From NCBI RefSeq assembly GCF_001889165.1, contig NZ_CP016020.1:1772501-1836500 (forward strand): a DNA stretch of 64,000 nt, given 5' to 3'. The DNA is from Bacillus weihaiensis. Its GTDB lineage: Bacteria; Bacillota; Bacilli; Bacillales; Bacillaceae. Positions 1 to 6,571 of this stretch are shown here, one piece after another (the first letter of the stretch is position 1; every line of letters starts with the position of its first letter). Position numbers and translations under genes: made by a program. The notes beneath the pieces are model-generated. The model had not been told where the DNA came from and did no database searches. It saw nothing but the letters and a program-made list of their open reading frames with translations.

Positions 1-582
1 CGCTATTTGACCGATTCCATTGGATCAAATAAAGGAGAATTAATCATCCATTTATCGGCTTCGACTGCTTTAGCACCAGAAACACAATCAACACGTAAAG
101 AGGTTGTATCTTCGGTTGAACATTCAATCCGACTTGGTGCTACTGCCATATCTACACATGTTAATTTAGGCTCGCCATTTGAAGCAGATCAAATTAGAGA
201 TGTAGGACTTATAGCTGAAGAATGTGATAAATGGGGATTACCTCTTCTTGCAATGATGTATGTCCGCGATGGCTCAAAACAGCATGAATTTGATCCTGAA
301 AGAATTCGACATGCAGCAAGAGTAGCAGAAGAACTTGGTGCAGATATCGTAAAAGTAAATTATAGTGGCTCTGAAGAAACCTTTAAGCAAGTTGTCTCTG
401 GAGTGAAGATTCCTGTATTAATCGCAGGAGGAGAGCGATTAAATTCTACTAATGATATCTTGTCTATGATTGAGGATGCAGTAAATGCAGGTGCCAAAGG
501 AATTTCAATTGGAAGAAATATTTTCCAAGATGAAAACCCAGGAAAGTTATGTGCAAGTATTAGGTCTATATTAGACCGTTAA
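1..582 (+). CDS. Class I aldolase-family protein (FbaB/ADH-synthase type), 5' truncated
   Basis: The reading frame is open from base 1, so the true start lies before the window; the TTG at 7 is probably internal. The 193 visible codons match the C-terminal two thirds of the DeoC/FbaB-type class I aldolases, which also include 2-amino-3,7-dideoxy-hept-6-ulosonate synthases and normally run to about 260 residues. The motif DIVKVNYSG (lysine at visible codon 118) is the expected Schiff-base lysine strand. The glycine-rich IAGGERL and GAKGISIGRNIFQ segments form the phosphate-binding end of the TIM barrel. It therefore probably makes or breaks a carbon-carbon bond of a phosphorylated sugar or keto acid; the substrate cannot be read from sequence. 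Two mini-genes follow after 12 bases and are probably co-transcribed. Confidence 0.8.
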   Translation, partial: RYLTDSIGSNKGELIIHLSASTALAPETQSTRKEVVSSVEHSIRLGATAISTHVNLGSPFEADQIRDVGLIAEECDKWGLPLLAMMYVRDGSKQHEFDPERIRHAARVAEELGADIVKVNYSGSEETFKQVVSGVKIPVLIAGGERLNSTNDILSMIEDAVNAGAKGISIGRNIFQDENPGKLCASIRSILDR

Positions 583-594
583 TGAGGTGATAAG

Positions 595-783
595 GTGGAT
601 AATAATAAACTAAACGAAGCTGTAGGAAGCTTAAGTCAAAGAATTAAAGAGTTAAAAGCGAATGGAGCTTCAAGTGAAGAAATTCAAGCTGCAGTCTTTG
701 AAATGATCGACAGTTTAGGAATCAATATCCCTCTAGATAAAATCTCTGAGAAGATGAAAGGGTTGGATAAATCAAATGGATAA
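595..783 (+). CDS. Small protein of unknown function, first of a tandem paralogous pair
   Basis: This 62-residue acidic protein starts with GTG at 595 behind a GAGGTGATAAG Shine-Dalgarno that overlaps the region just after the aldolase stop. It is predicted to be helical: an N-terminal amphipathic helix (LNEAVGSLSQRIKELKANG), then a second helix (SSEEIQAAVFEMIDSLGINIP) and a charged tail. The first 46 residues align with the next gene, sharing the pattern AV..L...I...(E)(D/E)I..AV..M..S..I..P. Its stop overlaps the start of that paralogue by 8 bases, which suggests translational coupling. I do not recognise the family. The position implies a role tied to the upstream aldolase, but this is inference. 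Confidence 0.75.
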   Translation: MDNNKLNEAVGSLSQRIKELKANGASSEEIQAAVFEMIDSLGINIPLDKISEKMKGLDKSNG

Positions 784-916
784 GAAAGAGGTTAAACTGG
801 CTGTTGCAACTTTAAGAGAACAAATTAGCACAGCACTAGATGGTGAAAATCAAGCGGAAGATATTAAAGAAGCAGTTTATAACATGCTAAAATCCTTTAA
901 TATTCAAATGCCATAA
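776..916 (+). CDS. Small protein of unknown function, second of a tandem paralogous pair
   Basis: A 46-residue protein starts with ATG at 776, inside the end of the preceding mini-gene in another frame, and stops at 914-916. It reads MDKKEVKLAVATLREQISTA and continues to KSFNIQMP. It is a shorter paralogue of the upstream protein, aligning over its whole length without its charged C-terminal tail, so it likely arose by local duplication. The 8-base overlap suggests coupled translation, and a two-hairpin terminator follows directly. Two paired short helices suggest a small helical hairpin that could dimerise or bind the aldolase. No known family is recognised. Confidence 0.7.
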   Translation: MDKKEVKLAVATLREQISTALDGENQAEDIKEAVYNMLKSFNIQMP

Positions 917-925
917 TTACCAAGA

Positions 926-1000
926 GAGAGATTAAATTATTCAATCTCTCAGACTGTAGGCAAACTCGGGTAAACTCGGGCTTGCTTACAGTCTTTTTTA
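926..1000 (+). terminator. Double hairpin with intrinsic terminator closing the aldolase unit
   Basis: An 8-bp hairpin (GAGAGATT at 926-933 with AATCTCTC at 943-950) is followed by a second stem, GACTGTA (952-958) with TACAGTC (987-993), and then a run of six T. The second loop contains the direct repeat AAACTCGGG twice. The T-run makes the second stem a rho-independent terminator. Confidence 0.85.
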
Positions 1001-1175
1001 TTTTGATCTGCTTTTTTTCAAATAAGTATTTATGAAATTGATTCAGATGATCATTTTAACCATTGTACCTTTTTACTTTCTTTTTAACACGTACCTTATA
1101 AAAGCTATGTATGTTTTTTTTTTGTAAAAGCAATACTAGTGTTGGTATGAAAACATTACTTATTTAGGAGTGAAC

Positions 1176-1802
1176 ATGATGATGAAAAAATTATTTATCT
1201 TTACCCTTCTTTTTCTATTACTTACACCAGTTGTTTCTCACGGGCAAATTAAAACGTTTAAAGAACCACCATTCGAATTTTATAAAGTTTCAAAAGGTGA
1301 CACGTTTTGGTACATAGCTCAACGCTACGGTTTAGACTATAAAAGGTTAATGGAGCTTAATCCATCTATTGAACCAAGAAATATGCATGTAGGTGAAGTG
1401 ATTCGTTTAAAACCTTCAGCTGAAAGTGTAAGCACTTTCCAAGAGCAAGTGGTTCAGCTGGTTAATCAGGAAAGAGCTAAAGCTGGATTAAACCCACTCA
1501 CTCATCGAGCAGATGTGAAAAATGTTGCTCAGAAAAAAGCAGAGGACTTGATCAATTCTAATTATTTTTCACATACAAGTCCAAATTATGGATCTCCGTT
1601 TGATATGTTGAAGACTTTTGGTATTAGTTATTCTTATGCAGGTGAGAACATTGCAAAAGGGCAAAAAACTCCGCAAGAAGTAATGAATGCTTGGATGAAT
1701 TCTTCAGGTCATCGTGCAAACATCTTAAAACCTGAATTCGATTCAATTGGAGTAGGGTTTTATCATGGAGCTTGGGTTCAGATGTTCATTAAAGGTAGAT
1801 AA
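1176..1802 (+). CDS. Secreted LysM-CAP domain protein (YkwD-like)
   Basis: A 208-residue exported protein. AGGAG at 1166-1170 precedes ATG triplets at 1176, 1179 and 1182; I take 1176, and the GTG at 1170 overlaps the ribosome site and is unlikely. A signal peptide (MMKKLFIFTLLFLLLTPVVS) is followed by one LysM module (about residues 37-80, YKVSKGDTFWYIAQRYGL through VGEVIRLKP), which binds peptidoglycan. A CAP/SCP (PR-1) domain then fills the C-terminus, with VNQERAKAGLNPL, the HTSP element, AGENIAKG and SGHRANIL; the histidines and glutamate of the CAP cavity are present. Family members in Bacillus (YkwD, YlbC and spore-coat SafA/CwlP neighbours) are wall- or spore-associated. The molecular activity of bacterial CAP domains is not settled. 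Confidence 0.88.
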   Translation: MMMKKLFIFTLLFLLLTPVVSHGQIKTFKEPPFEFYKVSKGDTFWYIAQRYGLDYKRLMELNPSIEPRNMHVGEVIRLKPSAESVSTFQEQVVQLVNQERAKAGLNPLTHRADVKNVAQKKAEDLINSNYFSHTSPNYGSPFDMLKTFGISYSYAGENIAKGQKTPQEVMNAWMNSSGHRANILKPEFDSIGVGFYHGAWVQMFIKGR

Positions 1803-1853
1803 AGCAGATTGATCTAAAGCTACATCCATACCAAATTTTCATTCAAGTTACAG

Positions 1854-1890
1854 GACCGAGGCCGACTTATTAGGTAAGCCTCGGTCTTAT
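1854..1890. terminator. Hairpin between convergent genes
   Basis: A perfect 9-bp stem, GACCGAGGC (1854-1862) with GCCTCGGTC (1878-1886), is followed by TTATTAATTA. It lies between the LysM-CAP gene and the convergent small gene at 1894-2064, so it may serve both strands. The T-tract is weak. Confidence 0.65.
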
Positions 1891-1893
1891 TAA

Positions 1894-2064
1894 TTAGTCT
1901 CGTTCATTCATAACATCTCTACCTGTTGCTCCCACTGACATATCTGTATCTTTTCTAGTATTACTACTATCATCTTCTTTATAGGATTGATGGGTTGAAC
2001 CTACATACTTAGATTTATGCTTTCCCTCTGTTTTAATAAATTCTTCAAAATCTTCATTAACCAT
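1894..2064 (-). CDS. Small hydrophilic protein of unknown function
   Basis: A 56-residue protein beginning MVNEDFEEFIKTEGKHKSKY. An AGGAGGT ribosome site (complement of 2074-2080) lies nine bases before the ATG, which is ideal spacing and strong support for a real gene. The product is very hydrophilic, with no membrane segment or cysteine, and ends in a serine/threonine/aspartate-rich tail containing DMSVGATGRDVMNERD. Its composition and size recall small Bacillus spore or stationary-phase proteins, and the next gene on the same strand encodes a spore SASP. No family is recognised with confidence. Confidence 0.7.
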   Translation of the reverse strand: MVNEDFEEFIKTEGKHKSKYVGSTHQSYKEDDSSNTRKDTDMSVGATGRDVMNERD

Positions 2065-2207
2065 TACTCTTCGACCTCCTATATTTTATGTTCGTTTCTA
2101 TCGTATCCATTCAAAGCCATTTCATAAGAAAAAAATAGAAATGTTTTTGGGAAGTTGGAAAGAAGAGAAAAGAGACAAGTTTTACGTAGTTAATTTTTTT
2201 TGGTGAT

Positions 2208-2240
2208 ATAAAAAGAGGCAGTTACTTAAAACTGCCTCTA
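2208..2240 (-). terminator. Intrinsic terminator of the SASP gene
   Basis: A 10-bp stem, AGAGGCAGTT (2215-2224 on the plus strand) with AACTGCCTCT (2231-2240), is followed on the minus strand by TTTTTATATC. It lies just past the SASP stop. Confidence 0.85.
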
Positions 2241-2260
2241 TAGTCATTAGTATGAAGTTA

Positions 2261-2473
2261 TTAGTATTGTTGTTTACCGCCTAATTGTTGTTCAGCAAAA
2301 GATACTAAACGTTTTGTAATTTCTCCACCAACTGATCCATTTGCACGAGATGTTGTTTCTCCACCAAGATTTACGCCAAATTCATTAGCGATTTCATACT
2401 TCATTTGGTCGATTGCTTGAGCAGCTCCAGGTACTACTAATTGATTAGAATTGTTGTTACTGTTGCTTGCCAT
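2261..2473 (-). CDS. Alpha/beta-type small acid-soluble spore protein
   Basis: A 70-residue protein typical of alpha/beta SASPs, which coat and protect DNA in the dormant spore and are degraded at germination. The two conserved blocks are present: [21 protein letters not shown], which includes the germination protease (GPR) site around YEIANEFG, and [23 protein letters not shown]. The asparagine/serine-rich start and glutamine-rich end are also usual. GGAGATGG precedes the ATG. Members are normally transcribed by sigma-G in the forespore, but I could not assign a clear sigma-G promoter. The leader upstream holds an unusual set of overlapping hairpins (2510-2555). Confidence 0.95.
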   Translation of the reverse strand: MASNSNNNSNQLVVPGAAQAIDQMKYEIANEFGVNLGGETTSRANGSVGGEITKRLVSFAEQQLGGKQQY

Positions 2474-2509
2474 AATAAATCCATCTCCTTTTTAAATGTG
2501 TTGTTTGGT

Positions 2510-2555
2510 GGGTTAGTCTGGATTTGCACCATCCGTTAACCATCTAGGTTAACCC
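2510..2555 (-). promoter_or_regulatory. Mutually exclusive hairpins in the SASP leader
   Basis: The outer stem GGGTTA (2510-2515) with TAACCC (2550-2555) encloses a small hairpin GGAT/ATCC (2520-2534) with a seven-base loop. A second hairpin, GTTAACC (2535-2541) with GGTTAAC (2547-2553), shares bases with the outer stem, so the two cannot form at once. It lies 37 bases upstream of the SASP start and would be in its 5' leader if transcription starts upstream of it. It could equally be a DNA operator. Confidence 0.4.
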
Positions 2556-2729
2556 ATGTTGCATGAAAGCTTTGCTGAAGCTCTTTGTTGTAAGTGATTG
2601 TTGATAGTTAATATTTCACGTTTATAAAAATTTATTCTCATTTTGCAGGATGAAATTTTTACCACTTTTATTAGTAACATAATAAAAATGTGGAACACTA
2701 TAATGGGTTTCTAAAAAGGAGGTAAACTC

Positions 2730-3509
2730 ATGCCATCTGTAAAATTAGACGAGGAAAAATTCATTTTTTATGAGGATATAGGTGAGGGAATCCCAGTGAT
2801 TTTTGTTCACCCACCTGGAATGGGGAGACATGTATTTTATTTTCAACGAAAACTCAAACAGCATATGAGGTTACTCATGCCAGACTTGTCTGGTCACGGG
2901 GATAGCAGTCGGGTAAATGCGGAAAAAATCTCCATAGAATACTATGCAAAAGAACTTGTAATGTTTATGGATAAATTAAATATTGATCAAGCCGTTTTCT
3001 GTGGTTATTCAGCGGGTGGAGCAATTACTCAATATATCAGTGTATTTTATCAAGAGAGGGTTCGCGGTTTAATATTATTTGGAGGCTATCCTACTGTTCA
3101 ACATACTTTATTTAAATGGGAACATAAAGCAGGTATGTACCTAGTGGAAAAACAAAAAGCTCTTTTAGCTTATTTACTCTCAATTAGCCACACAAATAAT
3201 GAAAAATTCCAAAAAATATTATATAAACACATGATTAAATCGCAAGGGGAAGTGTGGAAAGCCTATTATCAAGAGGTTTTGCATTACAATGTCATTCGGT
3301 ATTTAGATAAGATAAATGTACCAGTCTTAATTATGTATGGTACTAAATCAGATTTAATAAATAAATATACCAATTATTATAAACAAAGAATAAAAGAAAT
3401 AAGGATTGTTTATTTTAAAAGGACAAACCATCAAGTTCCAACAAAAAGATCAAAACTAGCTAATCTTGAAATTGAAAGATTTATAAAATATAAAATTGAT
3501 CATAAGTAA
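2730..3509 (+). CDS. Alpha/beta-fold hydrolase
   Basis: A 259-residue cytosolic alpha/beta hydrolase. An oxyanion-type HPPGMGRH motif (about residues 27-34) follows strand beta-3, LMPDLSGHGDSS marks beta-4, and the nucleophile elbow FCGYSAGG gives the catalytic serine. The acid and histidine of the triad are probably the aspartate in YGTKSDLI and the histidine in TNHQVP near the C-terminus. No signal peptide is visible. AAAAAGGAGG precedes the ATG by a good distance. The family covers esterases, lactonases, C-C hydrolases and haloperoxidase-like enzymes, so the substrate is open. The gene stands alone. Confidence 0.85.
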   Translation: MPSVKLDEEKFIFYEDIGEGIPVIFVHPPGMGRHVFYFQRKLKQHMRLLMPDLSGHGDSSRVNAEKISIEYYAKELVMFMDKLNIDQAVFCGYSAGGAITQYISVFYQERVRGLILFGGYPTVQHTLFKWEHKAGMYLVEKQKALLAYLLSISHTNNEKFQKILYKHMIKSQGEVWKAYYQEVLHYNVIRYLDKINVPVLIMYGTKSDLINKYTNYYKQRIKEIRIVYFKRTNHQVPTKRSKLANLEIERFIKYKIDHK

Positions 3510-3526
3510 TACTTGATTGAAGTCTG

Positions 3527-3562
3527 CGCCTAGTAAACGACCGTGGAGGAAGTTTCTAGGCG
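3527..3562. repeat. Short inverted repeat in intergenic DNA
   Basis: CGCCTAG (3527-3533) and CTAGGCG (3556-3562) form a perfect 7-bp inverted repeat around a 22-base loop, locally richer in GC than its surroundings. There is no T-run, so it is not a clear terminator. Confidence 0.4.
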
Positions 3563-3641
3563 GCTAGTGTAACTTTAAAGGTAAAACTAGATGTGGTTCT
3601 AGAGTACTATAATTTTACTCTTGAATGATACAGATTTTAAT

Positions 3642-3833
3642 TTAATCACTATAAGGGTATGACACATGAATACTATCGATAGTACCAGGTTCATCTTGTA
3701 TGACGCGTAAGGATTGCATATAAGTTCTAAATTCTTTTTGAATTTCTTTAGGTGCTCCTTCCTTCAGGTGCCAATTACCTGGCTCATCAACAAAATATTC
3801 GCTCATAAAAAATTCTGGGTTTTTTTCTGGCAT
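3642..3833 (-). CDS. Small conserved-looking hypothetical protein
   Basis: A 63-residue soluble protein starting MPEKNPEFFMSEYFVDEPGN. GGAGGTG lies seven bases before the ATG, which supports expression. The product is rich in glutamate, proline and aromatic residues, with one central helix (EIQKEFRTYMQSLRVIQ) and no cysteine, signal peptide or membrane segment. It is convergent with nothing downstream on its own strand and divergent from the small gene at 3966. I do not recognise a family; it may be a binding or assembly protein. Confidence 0.65.
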   Translation of the reverse strand: MPEKNPEFFMSEYFVDEPGNWHLKEGAPKEIQKEFRTYMQSLRVIQDEPGTIDSIHVSYPYSD

Positions 3834-3965
3834 TTTTTCACCTCCCTTATAAGACTATTCTAGTTTCTCCAAAAGAGGATGAATCATTAGTTAATTTAAG
3901 CAACATAAATTTTTGAAGATATGAGAAATCTAGTATAAGCAATAAGTCATAAGGAGAGTGTATAA

Positions 3966-4250
3966 ATGATTTTTTATGCATGTGTGTCGTCTGACAAAGA
4001 ACTACTAAAATCGTATAAAGGGATTGAAGTGTCAGTATTGGGTCAACCGAGCGAAATAGTAGCTCGGTTTGAGTCGTATGATCCGCTGGAAGATTATCAT
4101 AACTTTGTAAGCTGGGCAGAAGGAGTTGGAGAAGATAACGTAGGTTATTGTGATAGCTTAAAGCGTTACGCTGAAGAATATAAAAAGGTATCAAAAGAAG
4201 ACTCAGTTAAAATGATTTCCATGATATATGGTAGCCATGATATATGCTGA
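3966..4250 (+). CDS. Hypothetical protein, 94 residues
   Basis: A small soluble acidic protein, MIFYACVSSDKELLKSYKGI through MIYGSHDIC. AAGGAGAG precedes the ATG with ten-base spacing. It has mixed alpha/beta character, with a strand-like start and two helices after residue 45. Two internal cysteines and a C-terminal cysteine are present without a CxxC motif. It lies 82 bases before the DUF4395 gene on the same strand and could share its transcript. No family is recognised. Confidence 0.65.
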   Translation: MIFYACVSSDKELLKSYKGIEVSVLGQPSEIVARFESYDPLEDYHNFVSWAEGVGEDNVGYCDSLKRYAEEYKKVSKEDSVKMISMIYGSHDIC

Positions 4251-4332
4251 CAAAATCATTTAAATCACTTTCCTTCTCAAATACCAAGTAATCGGGTATA
4301 CTTAATGTATAATATAGAAGTAAGGTGATTAT

Positions 4333-4758
4333 ATGAAAGAAGATGTTAAATATATTCCAAGACCTTTAGTAAGAAGCTATCAATGGAGTATTGTAGCAAG
4401 TGTCATCATAGTCTGGTTTACTGGAGCCTATGCTCTTTTATTGGTACCATTGTTAGCAGGAATATCAGGATTACTATTTAAACGTAATTTTATTATGGAG
4501 ATAGCAAAAGTGTTTTTAAGAAAAGAACTGTCTGAATATATCCCGGAGGATGTGGATCAACAAAGATTTAACTCAGTAATCTCCATTATCTGTTTAGTAG
4601 GAGGATTACTAGGTTATATATTTGGCATTCCTTTCATGGCGTATTTCTTTACAGCTATGGTGGCTATTGCAGCATTTGTAGCGATCTTAGGCTTTTGTAT
4701 CGGATGCTTTATTCGGTTTCAATGGAAGCAATATCAATATAAACGTGTGAACAATTAA
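4333..4758 (+). CDS. DUF4395 family integral membrane protein
   Basis: A 141-residue membrane protein with four predicted helices (about residues 17-35, 36-48, 82-100 and 105-128). It matches the DUF4395 pattern closely: an IPRPLVRSYQW start, a central LFLRKELSEYIPEDVDQQRFN loop, and the ending LGFCIGCFIRFQWKQYQY. The FCIGC motif places two cysteines near the last membrane boundary, which in this family has prompted suggestions of a thiol or metal role; the function is unknown. TAAGGTGA precedes the ATG. A terminator follows at 4853-4884. Confidence 0.85.
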   Translation: MKEDVKYIPRPLVRSYQWSIVASVIIVWFTGAYALLLVPLLAGISGLLFKRNFIMEIAKVFLRKELSEYIPEDVDQQRFNSVISIICLVGGLLGYIFGIPFMAYFFTAMVAIAAFVAILGFCIGCFIRFQWKQYQYKRVNN

Positions 4759-4804
4759 AGAAAGGTAGAAATGCCTGGAATAAATAACCTATCTGTTATC
4801 ATTC

Positions 4805-4851
4805 TAAAAAAAACTGTAGACTGTCCGAATATTCCTTCGAACTGTCTACAG
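4805..4851 (-). terminator. Intrinsic terminator for the coiled-coil gene
   Basis: Read on the minus strand, a CTGTAGACAG stem (complement of 4839-4851) pairs with the sequence at 4814-4826 and is followed by a run of T (complement of 4806-4813). It terminates the minus-strand gene at 4872-5651. Confidence 0.75.
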
Positions 4852-4852
4852 A

Positions 4853-4884
4853 CCAAGCTGATGAACTTTCATCAGCTTTTTTTA
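4853..4884 (+). terminator. Intrinsic terminator for the DUF4395 gene
   Basis: AAGCTGATGA (4855-4864) pairs with TCATCAGCTT and is followed by seven T. The stem overlaps the stop codon of the convergent minus-strand gene. Confidence 0.85.
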
Positions 4885-5651
4885 ATAGTGTCAAATTCTT
4901 GTTCTTCTTTTTTCGTAGTTTTCTTTTCAAGAAAAATCGACTTTTTGAAAAATTGACCTACATAGTTAGTTAATTGCTTATACTGTGCTTCAAGTTTTTC
5001 TACTACAAAATTAACTCTTTCGAATAGAGCAGTTTTTAGATGTTCAACTTCACTTGCCGTCTTGTGATTTAGTGCATCTTGTTGCTCTAGTTTTTCGAAA
5101 ATGGTTTGATGAAATGCTTCTTGTATTTCAAGTGAATTTCCGATGACATCATTCGAATTCTTTTGTTTTTCTATTTCTTCATAAAGATTAATTTGTTGTT
5201 TCTCGTAATCATCGAATTTTTTCAGTAATTTATGAATGGTTATATCTTGCAAGGTAAGCTGATTAATAATGGTTTCTTGAAACTGTTGATCATCGTTTGC
5301 TTTTTTTATGAATCCTTCGTTAAATTGCTCGATCTTATTGAAGCGATTTAAGAGGTCTTGATAGATGTGCTCTTGTTTATTTACACTTTCATAAATTGGC
5401 TGCGTTCTATTCTTTTGTTCTTCTATACAACTTAAAACGTGAAAATATTGCGCTAATTGATCTTGGCTCACTTCATCTAAGCGTTTACTAGCTTCTATGG
5501 AAGCCTCTTTAAACTTCTGATTGGTTTGTTCTTGTGATTTAAGGTATTCCTCAAGGTAATTTCTGTGGAAATGTTGTTGGTTAGAAGTGTTCGTAATCGG
5601 TTGCTTATTTTTATATAAAGATGGGAAATTCCTGTGATTCACATATACCAC
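4872..5651 (-). CDS. Coiled-coil protein of unknown function
   Basis: A 259-residue soluble protein made almost entirely of long helices. After a short polar head (MVYVNHRNFPSLYKNKQPIT) it runs as repeated glutamine/glutamate/lysine-rich heptads from about residue 30 to 230, with recurring units such as INQLTLQDITIHKLLKKFDD and FEKLEQQDALNHK. It ends in a lysine-rich tail. There is no signal peptide, transmembrane segment or catalytic motif. The repeated leucine-glutamine phasing predicts a parallel or antiparallel coiled coil, so a structural or scaffolding role is plausible. I do not recognise a family. Each side has its own terminator, so it is monocistronic. Confidence 0.7.
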   Translation of the reverse strand: MVYVNHRNFPSLYKNKQPITNTSNQQHFHRNYLEEYLKSQEQTNQKFKEASIEASKRLDEVSQDQLAQYFHVLSCIEEQKNRTQPIYESVNKQEHIYQDLLNRFNKIEQFNEGFIKKANDDQQFQETIINQLTLQDITIHKLLKKFDDYEKQQINLYEEIEKQKNSNDVIGNSLEIQEAFHQTIFEKLEQQDALNHKTASEVEHLKTALFERVNFVVEKLEAQYKQLTNYVGQFFKKSIFLEKKTTKKEEQEFDTIKKS

Positions 5652-5817
5652 GATAACGTCACTCCCTTCAGGTTGTTATTTTATTCTATGTATGAACCGA
5701 GTTATGTGATTAGTATTTTTATTTTGTTCCTCCATTTATCTACTTATCAAAGGATACATGTTTGATTTTTAAAACGTGGACATACTAATAAAGAAAAACA
5801 ATGCAGGGAGGATTATT

Positions 5818-6417
5818 ATGAATTTAGATTGGTTTGATCGTGTAAGTAGTGAGTTGCAAAATCATCTAGAATCAATCTGTGAAAATTATGATGAAGTAGG
5901 ACAAATGTCCATTGAAAGGGCAGCTAAGCATCCGAGAATGGAGTTCTATGTTGAATTAGATGATGAAGAAAGAGAATATTTCTATACTTTATTTTATGAT
6001 CCTTATAATGAAGAGTTTTACTTCGAATCTTTTGATTTTAACTTAGAGCAAACAACGCGAGCGATATTAGGGGACATAGAGGATATCATTGATGCTGTTC
6101 ACGAAAGTTTTCATCACTATATGAATGCGGATGAAGAGTTTGAAGAAGACTCAGATCTATTTGAGCAGATAGACGTTGAATGGGAGACACCAGAAGTCAC
6201 TGCCTTTATACATGAGGACGAGGTAGAAGTCACCTATCAATTTGGAATAGTCGAAGAAACAGGAGACGGAGTACTAAGACGAATTAATAGGATAAAAACA
6301 AATAACGGGGATATGCTCAAGGATGAAACAAATTTTATTTTTAGCAAAGAAGAAGCAAGTACTATGATTGCCATGATTGCTAGCCATATGGATTCATTAT
6401 CTGATTTCGAGTTTTAA
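5818..6417 (+). CDS. Acidic hypothetical protein, 199 residues
   Basis: The start is the ATG at 5818 after GGGAGG; an upstream in-frame GTG has no ribosome site. The protein is strongly acidic (EFEEDSDLFEQIDVEWETPE) with no signal peptide or membrane segments. The N-terminal half has the look of a compact alpha/beta domain (MEFYVELDDEEREYFYTLFY). The C-terminal half ends with a helix (SKEEASTMIAMIASHMDSLSD). I do not recognise a family, and no catalytic motif is visible. Promoter-like AT-rich DNA precedes it, and an imperfect hairpin lies between it and the convergent 5'-nucleotidase gene. Confidence 0.7.
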   Translation: MNLDWFDRVSSELQNHLESICENYDEVGQMSIERAAKHPRMEFYVELDDEEREYFYTLFYDPYNEEFYFESFDFNLEQTTRAILGDIEDIIDAVHESFHHYMNADEEFEEDSDLFEQIDVEWETPEVTAFIHEDEVEVTYQFGIVEETGDGVLRRINRIKTNNGDMLKDETNFIFSKEEASTMIAMIASHMDSLSDFEF

Positions 6418-6495
6418 GGTATACACTATTAATATTAGAATGGATTTCCCTTATAATGTCTAGGTTAGGGCATAATCGACTAAAGTCAATAATCA

Positions 6496-6538
6496 AATAG
6501 GAATTGAAGGGAACAACACCTTACCTTCTATTCCTATT
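6496..6538. terminator. Hairpin between convergent genes, possible terminator
   Basis: AATAGGAAT-tg-AAGG (6496-6510) pairs with CCTT-ct-ATTCCTATT (6524-6538), two arms separated by an internal mismatch. The T-tract is poor on the plus strand and moderate (TATTTGATTATT) on the minus strand. Confidence 0.45.
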
Positions 6539-6571
6539 CGTCTCATGCTTAAGAAAGTGGGCGCCCCTTAA

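Noticed and set aside
2519-2535. Cobalamin-riboswitch-like GGTGCAAATCC on the minus strand
   Set aside because: The other conserved B12 boxes are missing and the downstream gene is a spore SASP. Kept only as an unexplained hairpin set.
3847-4194. 115-codon minus-strand frame
   Set aside because: It is antisense to the supported gene at 3966-4250, with no ribosome site and leucine-rich shadow composition.
4771-4956. 61-codon plus-strand frame over two terminators
   Set aside because: It spans both intrinsic terminators and the 3' end of the coiled-coil gene on the other strand.
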